A stretch of DNA of 25,671 bases from an uncultured Azohydromonas sp. (GCF_937926365.1 NZ_CALAOH010000190.1:1-25671); one strand, 5' to 3'; numbered from the stretch's first letter, positions 16,048 through 24,219 are shown. Notes: generated from the letters alone by a model not told the origin. Numbers and translations: made by a program.

Positions 16048-17346
16048 TCAGAAGCGCGGGCTCTTCCCGCTGAACGCCGGCTGGTACTTGCGCATCTGCT
16101 TGAGGTCGTCGCGGTTGCGCACGCCACAGCGCAGGTACTGCTCGTGCAACTGCGCCAGCGCCTCGCGGTCCAGTTCCACGCCCAGGCCAGGTTTGTCAGG
16201 CACCGCCACCGCGCCGTCCTGGAAGGCGATGCGCCCGCCGGCAATCACCTCCTCTTCCTGCCAAGGGTAGTGCGTGTCGCAGGCATAGGTGACGTTGGGC
16301 ACGGCGGCGGCCACGTGCGTCATCGCCATCAGGCTGATGCCCAGGTGCGAGTTGCTGTGCATGGACAGCCCCAGGCCGAACACCTCGCACATGCGCCCCA
16401 GCGCCTGCGTCGCGCGCAATCCTCCCCAGTAGTGGTGGTCAGACAGGATGATCTTCGTGCCGCAGCCCAGCTCCACGTTGCGGCGGAACTCGTCCATGGT
16501 CGTTACCACCATGTTGGTCGCCAGCGGCGAGCGGCAATGCCTGGACAGCTCGGCCATGCCTTCCAGCGTGGGCGTCGGGTCCTCGTAGTACTCCAGCAGC
16601 TCGTCGAGTTCCGGTGCGGCCTGGATGCTGGTCTGCAGCGACCAGTTGGCGTTGGGGTCCAGCCGCAGCGGGTGCTTCGGGAAGGCCTCGCGCAGCGCGC
16701 GGATGGTGGCGATCTCGTGCGCGGGCTCGAACACGCCGCCTTTGACCTTGATGCTCTGGAAACCGTAGAGCTCCACCATGCGCCGCGCCTGCGCCACCAT
16801 CTGCGCCGGGCTGATGCCCTCGCCCCAGGCGTCGGGCGCATAAGGCTTGTCGATGTGCTCGGCGTACTTGAAGAACAGGTAGGCGCTGTAGGGCACCGAT
16901 TGGCGCACCGCGCCGCCGAGCAGGTCCACCACCGGCGCGTTCAGCAGCTGGCCCTGCAGGTCCAGCATCGCCACCTCGAAGGCGCTGGTGACCTTGGCCG
17001 CGTTCTTGGCCGTGTGCGAGCCCGGCGCCAGCGTGAACTCCACCGCGCCGGCATTCAGCGCCGCGGCCGCCGCCGGCTTGAAGACGGCGCGCACGCGCTG
17101 CTCCATCTCGTTGAGATCGAAGGGCGACAGGTCCCGCAGCAGCGGCCTGGCGGTCTCCAGCGCGCGCAGCATGGGCTCGTCGCCGTAGGTCTCGCCCAGG
17201 CCGACGCGGCCGTCAGTGGTTTCGATCTCGACGATGGCACGCAGCGCCCAGGGCTCGTGGATGCCGCTGGCGTTGAGCAACGGACCGTCACGGAAAGCGA
17301 TGGGCGTGATGCGGACGTGGCGGATGAGGTTGTCGCGGTGCTTCAT
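16048..17346 (-). CDS. gudD: Glucarate dehydratase-family enzyme (enolase superfamily)
   Basis: 432 residues. The barrel domain carries the mandelate racemase/glucarate dehydratase residues: Lys-x-Lys base K200-V-K202 (SIKVKGG), metal-ligand candidates D230 (LDPNANW), E255 (YYEDP) and N278 (ATNM), and the His-Asp pair H330 (SMHSNSHLGIS) with D303 (LSDHHYWGG). The C-terminal blocks HVAAA, DTHYPWQEE and VPDKPGLGVELD resemble GudD of enteric bacteria. The family dehydrates D-glucarate and related hexarates to keto-deoxy acids; the exact substrate is not certain, as glucarate dehydratase-related proteins share these residues. It lies 28 nt downstream of a Bug-type binding protein and should be in the same LacI-controlled operon. 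The Shine-Dalgarno is weak (GAAAG). Confidence 0.87.
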   Translation of the reverse strand: MKHRDNLIRHVRITPIAFRDGPLLNASGIHEPWALRAIVEIETTDGRVGLGETYGDEPMLRALETARPLLRDLSPFDLNEMEQRVRAVFKPAAAAALNAGAVEFTLAPGSHTAKNAAKVTSAFEVAMLDLQGQLLNAPVVDLLGGAVRQSVPYSAYLFFKYAEHIDKPYAPDAWGEGISPAQMVAQARRMVELYGFQSIKVKGGVFEPAHEIATIRALREAFPKHPLRLDPNANWSLQTSIQAAPELDELLEYYEDPTPTLEGMAELSRHCRSPLATNMVVTTMDEFRRNVELGCGTKIILSDHHYWGGLRATQALGRMCEVFGLGLSMHSNSHLGISLMAMTHVAAAVPNVTYACDTHYPWQEEEVIAGGRIAFQDGAVAVPDKPGLGVELDREALAQLHEQYLRCGVRNRDDLKQMRKYQPAFSGKSPRF

Positions 17347-17374
17347 GGGGTGCTTTCAAATTCGATGAGAGGGC

Positions 17375-18349
17375 TCACTCGGCGCTGGCGCCGGTCTTCT
17401 TCACCAGCGCGCCCAGGCGCGGGATGTCGCTGCGCATCAGCGCGGCCAGTTGCTCGGGGCCACCGCCGACCACCTCCATGCCGAACTGCTGCTCCAGCTT
17501 GGACTTGAGCTCCGGCATCTGCAGCGCCTTGCCGATCTCGGTGCTCAGGCGCTGCACGACCTCCCTGGGCGTGCCCTTGGGCGCGTACACCGCCTGCCAC
17601 GACACCAGGTTGAAGCCGGGCATGCCGGCCTCGGCCATGGTCGGCACCTCGGGCGCGAGCACGTTGCGCTTCTGCGAGGTCACGGCCAGCACTTTCAATT
17701 TGCCGCCCTTGGCCAGCGGCAGCCCGGCGGTGAGCTGGTCGAACAGGAACGGCACGTTGCCCGCCACCACGTCCTGCAGCGCCTGCGGGCTGCCCTTGTA
17801 GGGCACGTGCGTCATCGGCACGCCCAGCGTGTCGGCCAGCAGCGCGCCCGTGAGGTGCGTGGAAGTGCCCGCGCCGGAAGAGGCATAGGACGCCTCCTTC
17901 GGATGCGCCTTGATCCAGGCAATCAACTCCTGCACCGAGTTCACGCCCAGCGCCGGGTTGACCATCAGCGCGTTGGGCACGTAGGCGATGAGGCTCACGG
18001 GCTCGAAGTCCTGCACCGGGTCGTAGGGCAGCTTCCTGTAGAGGGTGGCGTTGATGGCGTGCGTGCTGATCGTGCCGCCCAGCAGCGTGTAGCCATCCGG
18101 CGCCGCCTTGGCCACCGCCGTGACGCCGATGACCCCGCCCGCGCCGGCGCGGTTGTCCACCACCACCGTCTGCTTCAGCGACGCCTGCAGTTGCTGCGCC
18201 ACCGCGCGCGCCACCACGTCCGTGGAGCCACCCGCCGCGAAGGGCACCACCCAGGTGATCGGCTTGTTCGGATAGCCCTGTGCCTGTGCACCACCACACA
18301 GAACAGCAGCCAGCGGCAAAGCGAACAGAAAACGGCGCGACAAGATCAT
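17375..18349 (-). CDS. Bug/TctC-family periplasmic substrate-binding protein of the dehydratase operon
   Basis: 324 residues. A Sec signal peptide (ILSRRFLFALPLAAVLCG, cleavage after AQA near residue 23) leads to a Bug-family binding protein with the loop PFAAGGSTD, the YASSGAGTSTHLTGALLAD block and HVPYKGSPQALQDVVAGNV. It is likely the receptor for the sugar acid processed by the dehydratase encoded 28 nt downstream; this is inference from context. The ATG at 18349 places the signal peptide directly at the N-terminus, whereas a GTG at 18376 would add nine residues. Two LacI-type operators lie 42-81 nt upstream of the start. No TctA/TctB membrane subunits are present. Confidence 0.92.
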   Translation of the reverse strand: MILSRRFLFALPLAAVLCGGAQAQGYPNKPITWVVPFAAGGSTDVVARAVAQQLQASLKQTVVVDNRAGAGGVIGVTAVAKAAPDGYTLLGGTISTHAINATLYRKLPYDPVQDFEPVSLIAYVPNALMVNPALGVNSVQELIAWIKAHPKEASYASSGAGTSTHLTGALLADTLGVPMTHVPYKGSPQALQDVVAGNVPFLFDQLTAGLPLAKGGKLKVLAVTSQKRNVLAPEVPTMAEAGMPGFNLVSWQAVYAPKGTPREVVQRLSTEIGKALQMPELKSKLEQQFGMEVVGGGPEQLAALMRSDIPRLGALVKKTGASAE

Positions 18350-18390
18350 GGCAAGACTTTCAAGAATCAAGGCCACCGGAACAGCAATGA

Positions 18391-18404
18391 TGGTAGCGCT
18401 ACCA
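18391..18404. promoter_or_regulatory. LacI-family operator O1, perfect palindrome
   Basis: TGGTAGCGCTACCA is a perfect 14-bp palindrome with the central GC step typical of LacI-family sites. It lies 42 nt upstream of the binding-protein start. It pairs with O2 at a centre-to-centre distance of 26 bp, and the same motif occurs before the lacI-family gene at 22789-22802. Confidence 0.85.
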
Positions 18405-18416
18405 AAGAAGATTCAA

Positions 18417-18430
18417 TGGTAGCGCTATCA
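18417..18430. promoter_or_regulatory. LacI-family operator O2
   Basis: TGGTAGCGCTATCA differs from the perfect palindrome O1 at one position. Its reverse complement is identical to the operator before the regulator gene. A weak promoter candidate for the leftward operon (TTGAAT and TACCAT on the minus strand, 15-bp spacer) lies across O1 and O2, so binding would block RNA polymerase. Confidence 0.83.
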
Positions 18431-18502
18431 GCGCCACTTCGCATCCAGGGTTATGGAGTAGGCAAGCCGCGCGGCGGAACGGCCGCAGGCCAGGAGGGAG
18501 CC

Positions 18503-18529
18503 GCGGCGGCGCGCTGCGCCGGCCGCCGC
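18503..18529 (-). terminator. GC hairpin downstream of the alpha/beta hydrolase gene (possible terminator)
   Basis: GCGGCGGC (18503-18510) and GCCGCCGC (18522-18529) form a perfect 8-bp stem with an 11-base loop, 22 nt beyond the hydrolase stop on the minus strand. No T tract follows, so termination there is only possible. It would separate the hydrolase/peptidase transcript from the LacI-controlled operon. Confidence 0.4.
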
Positions 18530-18551
18530 AGCGGGGCGGGTCAGGCCGTCG

Positions 18552-19898
18552 TTATTGAACGCTCGCCATGGCGCTCAGCACGGCATAGGCGACGGCGGCA
18601 TTGCGCACGTCGCCGTGGTCGGTGATGAGCTGGCGGGTTTCGAGGTTGTGGATGTGCCCGGCGCTGAAGGCATAGCTGTCATCGGTGGCCGGGTCCAGCA
18701 GCGCGCCGTCCTGGGCCTCGGGCGTCTTCTGGGCGCCGTTGCGGCCCAGGCCACCGTACTTGTCGTTCTTGTCGCCCAGGTGCGCACCCACCTGCTGCGC
18801 CAGCATGGAGGCCAGCGGGTAGGCCAGGCCGACGGCTCGGTCGTTGATGGTGCAAGTGGCGATGATGGGGCCGCGCACCGCCTGGCGCGCCAGGACGCGG
18901 CGGAAGAAGCCGTCCTGCTGGTCGTCCCATTTCTCGGCGAAGCCGTAGTGCGAGAACGCTCCCTGCAGCAGGCTCATCGACGCCACCGGGCACAGCGTGG
19001 CCTCATCGGCGCCGGCGCCGGCAGCGGCGGCGGTGACGAGCCGGGCGCCAAAGCTGTGGCCCACCAGGTGCAGGCGCAACTGCGGCAACTGCGCCGCGAT
19101 GTCATGCAGGATGGGGTTGAGGCCCTGTTCACCCACCAGCCCGGCACGTGCCTTCATCTGGTAGTAGGTGACGAGGTTGAGCGCGTTGAGCGCACCCGAT
19201 ATGGCATTGCCGATCACGTCGCCCAGGCCGGCCGCGCCACCGTGCTCGTCGTCGATGGCCGCGCTGCCGTGGGCAGCGTCGCCGTCGTCACGCACGAAGG
19301 GCACCGGCTGCTGCATCCGCTCCAGCAGCACCCCGGCCGGCAGCTCGAAGAGCGTGTCGGGCACGTCGGCCAGATCGCCGTCGCGCAGCACGACGAGCTG
19401 GCGCAGCGTGTCGATGAACTCCTTAGCCTGCTTGGTGTTGTCCTCGATGCTGGGCAGCAACTCCAGCAGGTGGCCCAGCTTGGGGCCGGCGTCGGGTGCG
19501 TCGAAGGCGTTGTCGGCATCCGCGTGCAGCAGCTCCAGCTGCGCCCGCAGCTGCTCCTGCGCCGCCGTGCCCTGCAGCGCGGCGGCGGCGCCGGGGATCA
19601 GGTCCTTGTCGGCGAACTTCTTGGACGGCCACAGCACGCCCAGCACGGCAATGGAGCGCCCGGCCAGCCCGGGCACGCGCCCCTTGTCGAGCAGCCCGCG
19701 CGCGTTGCCCAGCAGCTCCGCGTACAGGCCCTCAGCCTCCTGCATGTCGTTGTTCCAGCCGTGCGAGATCACGATCAGGTCGGTGGTGCCGGTCTGGCCT
19801 AGATGCGCCTTCAACTCGGCCAACGGCCCGGCATCGAGCAGATGCGCCTTCTTGTCGAAGCGCAGCGCGACGTATGGAAAACCGGAAAGCTCCTTCAT
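18552..19898 (-). CDS. Alpha/beta hydrolase of unknown substrate, paired with an S8 peptidase
   Basis: 448 residues. The nucleophile elbow is GHSFG (280-284, S282) after the strand LRLHLV. An earlier strand-loop DLIVISHGWNNDM (40-52) looks like the oxyanion region. Candidate acid and base residues are D353 (TINDRAVG) and H428 (TDHGDV), but these are guesses. A long insert of about 200 residues, partly helical and acidic, separates the HGW loop from the nucleophile. No signal peptide or membrane helix is visible, so it is probably cytoplasmic. The start ATG has AAGGAG 7 nt upstream. It follows the S8 peptidase gene by 23 nt, so the two are an operon. Lipase, esterase or peptidase activity cannot be decided. 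Confidence 0.82.
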   Translation of the reverse strand: MKELSGFPYVALRFDKKAHLLDAGPLAELKAHLGQTGTTDLIVISHGWNNDMQEAEGLYAELLGNARGLLDKGRVPGLAGRSIAVLGVLWPSKKFADKDLIPGAAAALQGTAAQEQLRAQLELLHADADNAFDAPDAGPKLGHLLELLPSIEDNTKQAKEFIDTLRQLVVLRDGDLADVPDTLFELPAGVLLERMQQPVPFVRDDGDAAHGSAAIDDEHGGAAGLGDVIGNAISGALNALNLVTYYQMKARAGLVGEQGLNPILHDIAAQLPQLRLHLVGHSFGARLVTAAAAGAGADEATLCPVASMSLLQGAFSHYGFAEKWDDQQDGFFRRVLARQAVRGPIIATCTINDRAVGLAYPLASMLAQQVGAHLGDKNDKYGGLGRNGAQKTPEAQDGALLDPATDDSYAFSAGHIHNLETRQLITDHGDVRNAAVAYAVLSAMASVQ

Positions 19899-19921
19899 GG
19901 TCTGCTCCTTCCGTGCGGAGG

Positions 19922-21655
19922 TCATACGGACTGGATGGCCCGCATCAGGTCGATCAGCCCCGCGCCCTGGAACTGCCGCTCGCGCTGCAGGTCGGTGGCG
20001 GTGGACATGAAGATGGCCTTCACGCGCTCGGGCTGGCCGATGAACTCCTGCTTCACCGACAGTAGCGCCGCGGCCGCGCCCGAGACATGCGGAGCGGCCA
20101 TGCTGGTGCCGGTGCTTTCGATGTAGGTGGGCTGCTGCGCACCGTTGCCCAGCTTCTGCTGGATCCTGGCCTTGAGTGCGCCGGCAGCGCAAGAAATGAT
20201 GCGCTCGCCCGGGGCCACCAGGTCCGGCTTGAGCCGGCCGTCGCCGGTGGGGCCCTTGGAGGAGAAGTACGACACGCCGTACACGTGCGGCATGTCGCGG
20301 TGGGTCGAGCCTACGGTGATGGCACCCTCGGCATTGCCGGGGTCGTTGATGGACAGCGCCAGCCCGCCCCGGCGCCGGCCGCGGAACTCGGTGTCAAGTA
20401 CCCCATAGCCGGTGTTGCCCGCGGCCACCACGACCACCACGCCCGAGCGCACCAGGCGGTCCACCTCGACGCAAAGCTGGCTCTGCCCACAGGCAAACCA
20501 CTCGGGGTCGAAGGGATAGCCCACCGACAGGTTCACGCCGTGGATGCGCAGGTGGCGGCCGTAGGCGTTGATTTCCTGCACATGGGCGATGGCCGCGATG
20601 ATGTTGGACACCGCGCCCTGCTCCTTGGCGTCGATGACCTTCAAGCTCACCAGCTTGGTCATCGGCGCCATGCCGCAAATCTTGGGCAACTGGATGCGCT
20701 CGGGCACCACCTCGCGGTCTTCGCCGTCCTGCTTGAGCACGCGGGTGTAGGCCACGATGTCCGGGTGGTCTGCGGGCTGGCCGTCATCGCTGCCCGGCCG
20801 GGCCGGAATCTCGCCGGCGATGATGCCCGCCACATGCGTGCCATGGCCAAAGCCGTCCTGCAGCGGCGCGTCTTCGCCGGTGAAGTCGCAGTGCCAAGAC
20901 TCGACAGCGCCCTTGAGGTTGCCGTGGCGCACGAAATGCGGATGGTCGCCCTGGATGCCGGAGTCGATCACGCCCCACACGACGTTCTCGCCGGCTGCGG
21001 CAAACGAGGCCCGCGCCGCGTTGCACTTCATGGTGGCGTAGGACTTGAAGATCAGCGGCTTGATCTTGAAGTCCTCCCAGATCTGGTAGATGGCGTGAGG
21101 ACCCACGGTGTGCGGCACTACAGGCGAAAGCCCCGGCTTGGGCTCCGCATCGAGCAGCACCAGGCGCTGGATCACGTCGCTGCTCAGGCGCGCGAAGACG
21201 TACTGCTCGGTGAACCGGTTTTTTTCCTTGTGCAGCCGCTGCCCCGGCGGCGAGGGATGCGCCTCGATCAGCTTCTGCAGCGTGTCCCGTACCCAGTCGC
21301 CGGCCGCCTTGCGGCCCTCCGGGTAGCCCAGGTGCAGGTCGATGATGACCTCATGGAGCTGCGCCGGCGCACCCGCCGCCCGCTCTGCACAGAGCTTGTC
21401 GTGCAGCGGCAGCGCAATGATGGTGTGCACCAGCGTGCGCTCGATGCGCTGGTGCTCCTCGTCGGCCACTTGCGCCGGCTCGGGGGGAAGGGCCGGCGCG
21501 GCGGCACCAGGCGCCGGCGACGGTGCGGCCGGAGTCTCGCTCACCGCGGCGGACCGCTTGCGCGCCGCCTTTTTCGATGCCGGCGCGGGCGCCACGCCGA
21601 CCTTCCCGCCGGTTGCAGCCCCAGCCTGATCGTCGCTCTTCTTCCTCGTAACCAC
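19922..21655 (-). CDS. S8 family (subtilisin-like) serine peptidase without signal peptide
   Basis: 577 residues. The subtilase triad is complete: D231 (GVIDSGIQGDH), H271 (GHGTHVAGI) and S518 (STGTSMAAPHVSG), with oxyanion N414 (AAGNTG). Residues 1-65 are a Lys/Ala/Pro-rich disordered tail, and 66-170 form an N-terminal domain that may be a propeptide-like inhibitor (EQYVFARLSSDVIQRL). There is no Sec or Tat signal, which is unusual for subtilases, so it may be intracellular or exported by another route. The GTG start at 21655 has GGGAGG upstream. The alpha/beta hydrolase follows 23 nt downstream. Its substrate and activation are unknown. Confidence 0.93.
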   Translation of the reverse strand: MVTRKKSDDQAGAATGGKVGVAPAPASKKAARKRSAAVSETPAAPSPAPGAAAPALPPEPAQVADEEHQRIERTLVHTIIALPLHDKLCAERAAGAPAQLHEVIIDLHLGYPEGRKAAGDWVRDTLQKLIEAHPSPPGQRLHKEKNRFTEQYVFARLSSDVIQRLVLLDAEPKPGLSPVVPHTVGPHAIYQIWEDFKIKPLIFKSYATMKCNAARASFAAAGENVVWGVIDSGIQGDHPHFVRHGNLKGAVESWHCDFTGEDAPLQDGFGHGTHVAGIIAGEIPARPGSDDGQPADHPDIVAYTRVLKQDGEDREVVPERIQLPKICGMAPMTKLVSLKVIDAKEQGAVSNIIAAIAHVQEINAYGRHLRIHGVNLSVGYPFDPEWFACGQSQLCVEVDRLVRSGVVVVVAAGNTGYGVLDTEFRGRRRGGLALSINDPGNAEGAITVGSTHRDMPHVYGVSYFSSKGPTGDGRLKPDLVAPGERIISCAAGALKARIQQKLGNGAQQPTYIESTGTSMAAPHVSGAAAALLSVKQEFIGQPERVKAIFMSTATDLQRERQFQGAGLIDLMRAIQSV

Positions 21656-21731
21656 GTTCCGCCTCCCTGGACCGTCTCGCCCGACGGCGGGAAGGCACTG
21701 TGTGCCGCGACCTAGGGAGCCGCAAGTGACT

Positions 21732-22757
21732 TCAGGTACTTTCGCGCTGGATGACGCTGAAGCCGACGTCGATCACCTTCTCGCCCACCTCGCGTCCCTC
21801 GACGCGCTCGACGATGAAGCGCGCCGCGTGGCGGCCGATGGCGGTGCCGTCGATGCGCACGGTGCTCAGGGCCGGGAAGAGCGAGGCGGCGAAGGGCATG
21901 TCGCCGAAGCCGGCCAGCGCCAGCTCCTGCGGCACGCGCAGGCCGCGCGACTGCGCCTCGGCCAGCGCGCCCAGCGCCAGCGCGTCGGAGGCGCAGAACA
22001 CGGCCTGCGTCTCGGGCACCTGCTGCAGCAGTTGGCGCAGCCCGGCGCGTCCTTCGGGCACGCCGGTGGGCGCAGGCAGCGCCAGCACCGGCACGGCCTC
22101 GCAGCCCAGTGCCTGCGCGCGCTCGATGAAGCCGCGCTGGCGCCGCAACGCGCGGGCATCGTCGCCGCCCAGCACCGCCAGGCGCCGGTAGCCGCGCGCC
22201 ACGAGGTGGTCGGCCATCGCCGCCGCCGCGGCCTCATGCGAGAAGCCCACCAGCATGTCGATGGGCGAGGAGCTGAAATCCCAGGTCTCCACCACCGGCA
22301 GCCCGCTGGCCTGGAGCCGGCGGCGCCCCTGCGCCGAGTGCATGACGCCGGTGAGCACCAACCCGTCGGGGCGGCGGCCGAGGATCTGCTCCAGCAGTTC
22401 GTCCTCGCGCGAATCGGCATAGCCGCTCTGCCCCAGCATGAGCTGGTAGCCCTGCTGCGCCAGCGCCTCGGTCAGCGCCTGCACCGTCTCCATGAACACC
22501 GGCGCGGCGATGCTGGGCACGACAGCGGCCACCAGGCGGCTGCGCCGCGAGGCCAGGCCACCGGCGAGCAGGTTGGGCACGTAGCCCGTGCGCTGCACCG
22601 CCTCGCGCACGCGCTGCAGCACCTGCGGCGACACCTGCGAGGGCGTGTTGAGGGCGCGCGAGGCGGTGATGGGCGCCACGCCCGCAATGCGGGCCACGTC
22701 GCCCAGCGTGATGCCGCCCCCGCCGCGGCGCCGGCGGGGTGTCGAGGTCTCGTCCAT
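21732..22757 (-). CDS. LacI-family transcriptional regulator
   Basis: 341 residues. After an Arg/Gly-rich leader, the helix-turn-helix spans about residues 16-35 (ITLGDVARIAGVAPITASRA), with the hinge helix around residues 59-68 (YVPNLLAGGL) and then a periplasmic-binding-protein-like effector domain (SRLVAAVVPSIAAPVF, VFCASDALALGAL, LALAGFGDMPFA). The family binds palindromic operators as dimers and releases them when a sugar or sugar acid binds. The operator at 22789-22802, 31 nt before its start, matches the two sites before the binding protein-dehydratase operon, so it probably controls itself and that operon. No clear Shine-Dalgarno is seen. The S8 peptidase gene lies 76 nt downstream and might be read through from it. 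Confidence 0.93.
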   Translation of the reverse strand: MDETSTPRRRRGGGGITLGDVARIAGVAPITASRALNTPSQVSPQVLQRVREAVQRTGYVPNLLAGGLASRRSRLVAAVVPSIAAPVFMETVQALTEALAQQGYQLMLGQSGYADSREDELLEQILGRRPDGLVLTGVMHSAQGRRRLQASGLPVVETWDFSSSPIDMLVGFSHEAAAAAMADHLVARGYRRLAVLGGDDARALRRQRGFIERAQALGCEAVPVLALPAPTGVPEGRAGLRQLLQQVPETQAVFCASDALALGALAEAQSRGLRVPQELALAGFGDMPFAASLFPALSTVRIDGTAIGRHAARFIVERVEGREVGEKVIDVGFSVIQREST

Positions 22758-22788
22758 GGCGGCATTGTGCGCCGGCCCGCAAGCAGCC

Positions 22789-22802
22789 TGATAGCGCTAC
22801 CA
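22789..22802. promoter_or_regulatory. LacI-family operator O3 before the regulator gene
   Basis: TGATAGCGCTACCA is exactly the reverse complement of O2 (18417-18430) and one base from the perfect palindrome O1. It lies in the 121-base divergent gap between the regulator and the small plus-strand gene at 22879, so it could govern autoregulation of the regulator and possibly the other gene. Confidence 0.83.
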
Positions 22803-22878
22803 GTGGTCACTGGAAGCCATGGGCGCGGCGCCCGGGGCACAGGGCTTGCCGCACCGGGGGCAACGCCAAGGAGTTCTC

Positions 22879-23178
22879 ATGATCAAGTCCGACACCCTTC
22901 CCAGCGCCCCCAAGGAAACGCCGGCCAACGGCACGTCCGGCCCGGCCGGCAAGGCCGTCCCCGACACCACGCGCGCCGTGGGCAACACCGCGCAGGGCAG
23001 CAGCAATGCCGGCGACGGCACCACACAGAGCTCGGACTGGCTGGCCGAGGCGCGCGTGGGTAGCGGGGCGGGTGCCGCCTCAAGCGGCGACGAGGCCAAG
23101 GGCCCGCCCATGCGCTCGGGCAGCGGCGGTGCGGACCGCGAGGGCCACACCGAGGAGTCGCACCGCGGGCAGTACTGA
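22879..23178 (+). CDS. Small disordered Gly/Ser/Thr-rich hypothetical protein
   Basis: 99 residues with almost no hydrophobic stretches. It is rich in Gly, Ala, Ser, Thr, Pro, Asp and Glu, lacks cysteine, and contains only two or three possible short helical segments (such as SDWLAEARVG). It looks intrinsically disordered and hydrophilic. The ATG at 22879 has a strong AAGGAG 6 nt upstream, and codon use is as GC-biased as its neighbours, which supports a real gene. No family is recognised. A desiccation- or stress-type hydrophilin role would be speculation. It is divergent from the LacI gene and shares the gap with operator O3. Confidence 0.65.
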   Translation: MIKSDTLPSAPKETPANGTSGPAGKAVPDTTRAVGNTAQGSSNAGDGTTQSSDWLAEARVGSGAGAASSGDEAKGPPMRSGSGGADREGHTEESHRGQY

Positions 23179-23196
23179 GGGCTGAGGGACGAGGGC

Positions 23197-23787
23197 TCAC
23201 TCCGCCTTGAGCCAGCCCACCTTGCCCTGCCCCAACTCGTTGATGCGCGCCACGAAGGCGGCGGTCTTGTCCTCGGGGCCGGTGAAGTTCAGTTCCACCA
23301 GGCTGCCGTGCGCCACCTCGCCCAGGTTGAAGCCGGCGGACTCGATCTCGCGGCGCAGCAGCCCCTCCAGCGCGTAGGGCACGCTGCAGCGCAGCCGCTG
23401 CAGGCGCTGCAGCGGCACCTTCTCGGCCTTGAGCAGCGCCTGCGCCACGGTGTCGGTGTAGGCGCGCACCAGGCCGCCGGCGCCCAGCTTCACGCCGCCG
23501 AAGTAGCGCACCACCGTCGCCAGCACGCCTTCGAGCTGCTGGCGGCGCAGCACCTCCAGCATCGGGCGCCCGGCGGTGCCACTGGGCTCGCCGTCGTCCA
23601 CCGCCGCCGATTGCCCGCCGGCCAGCAGCGCCCAGCACACGTGCGTGGCCGTGGGATGCTGGGCCCACAGCTCGGCCACCCGGGCCTGCGCCGCGGCCCG
23701 GTCGGGCACGGGCTCGACGCAGCCGATGAAGCGGCTTTTCTGGATCAGCAGTTCGCTGTGGCAGGCGGTGGCAAGGGTCTGGGACAT
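23197..23787 (-). CDS. yigZ: YigZ/IMPACT-family protein (UPF0029)
   Basis: 196 residues. The IMPACT N-terminal domain signature is clear: VVRYFGGVKLGAGGLVRAYTD near residues 108-128, preceded by DDGEPSGTAGRPML and the N-terminal SRFIGCVEPV strand. A C-terminal ferredoxin-like DUF1949-type part follows. Eukaryotic IMPACT modulates translational control through GCN1; in bacteria the role is unsettled, with links to translation or RNA binding proposed. ATG 23787 is chosen because it gives the usual length and N-terminus; the ORF continues upstream to 24036 but that part overlaps the plus-strand gene at 23900. The ribosome binding site is weak. Single gene. Confidence 0.9.
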   Translation of the reverse strand: MSQTLATACHSELLIQKSRFIGCVEPVPDRAAAQARVAELWAQHPTATHVCWALLAGGQSAAVDDGEPSGTAGRPMLEVLRRQQLEGVLATVVRYFGGVKLGAGGLVRAYTDTVAQALLKAEKVPLQRLQRLRCSVPYALEGLLRREIESAGFNLGEVAHGSLVELNFTGPEDKTAAFVARINELGQGKVGWLKAE

Positions 23788-23899
23788 GGATGCGATTTTC
23801 CATCCGACACGAAGCCCCGGCCGGCGCGCCAAACCCCGGCACGCCGGCCGGTGTGCGGCGGCACGGGACAATTGCGCCCGTTCCAACGGAGTGATTCCC

Positions 23900-24115
23900 T
23901 TGAGCCGCGACCTCTTCACCGACCGCGACACCGCGCGCGCCCTCTTCTCCCACATGCAGCAGCGCGCCCAGGCGCTGGGCGTGCAGCTGCCCCCGCCGCC
24001 CGAGGAGCCCACCACCTGCTGCGGCCGCGGCTGCAACGGCTGCGTCTGGGACGGCTTCTACGACGCCGCGGGCTACTGGTGGGAAGAGGCCACCTGGCGG
24101 CTGGAGGACGCCTGA
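23900..24115 (+). CDS. Oxidoreductase-like domain small protein
   Basis: 71 residues. After a helical N-terminus (LFTDRDTARALFSHMQQRA) comes PPPPEEPTTCCGRGCNGCVWDG (split by Pro/Glu), which matches the oxidoreductase-like domain found in small bacterial and mitochondrial proteins: a Pro-rich lead, then a CCGxGCxxCVW cluster of four Cys. It probably binds a metal or takes part in redox chemistry; the function is not established. The TTG at 23900 is chosen because GGAG lies 8 nt upstream and the family N-terminus follows; the in-frame GTG at 23891 overlaps that Shine-Dalgarno. Another longer ORF in the same frame from 23576 runs antisense through yigZ and is not credible. Confidence 0.8.
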   Translation: MSRDLFTDRDTARALFSHMQQRAQALGVQLPPPPEEPTTCCGRGCNGCVWDGFYDAAGYWWEEATWRLEDA

Positions 24116-24219
24116 GAAGCCGCCTTCGTCCTTCGGAAAGACACGGGGCGCCGCTGCCGGCCGGATGAGCATGCACCGCTATGCTGGCCGCCTCGCCACT
24201 TTCCGTTGAGAGCTCCACG

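Noticed and set aside
15913..17508. Long plus-strand frame opposite the dehydratase
   Set aside because: Antisense shadow; the dehydratase active-site residues on the minus strand explain the coding potential.
20087..21715. Long plus-strand frame opposite the S8 peptidase
   Set aside because: Antisense shadow with no domain; the subtilase triad lies on the minus strand.
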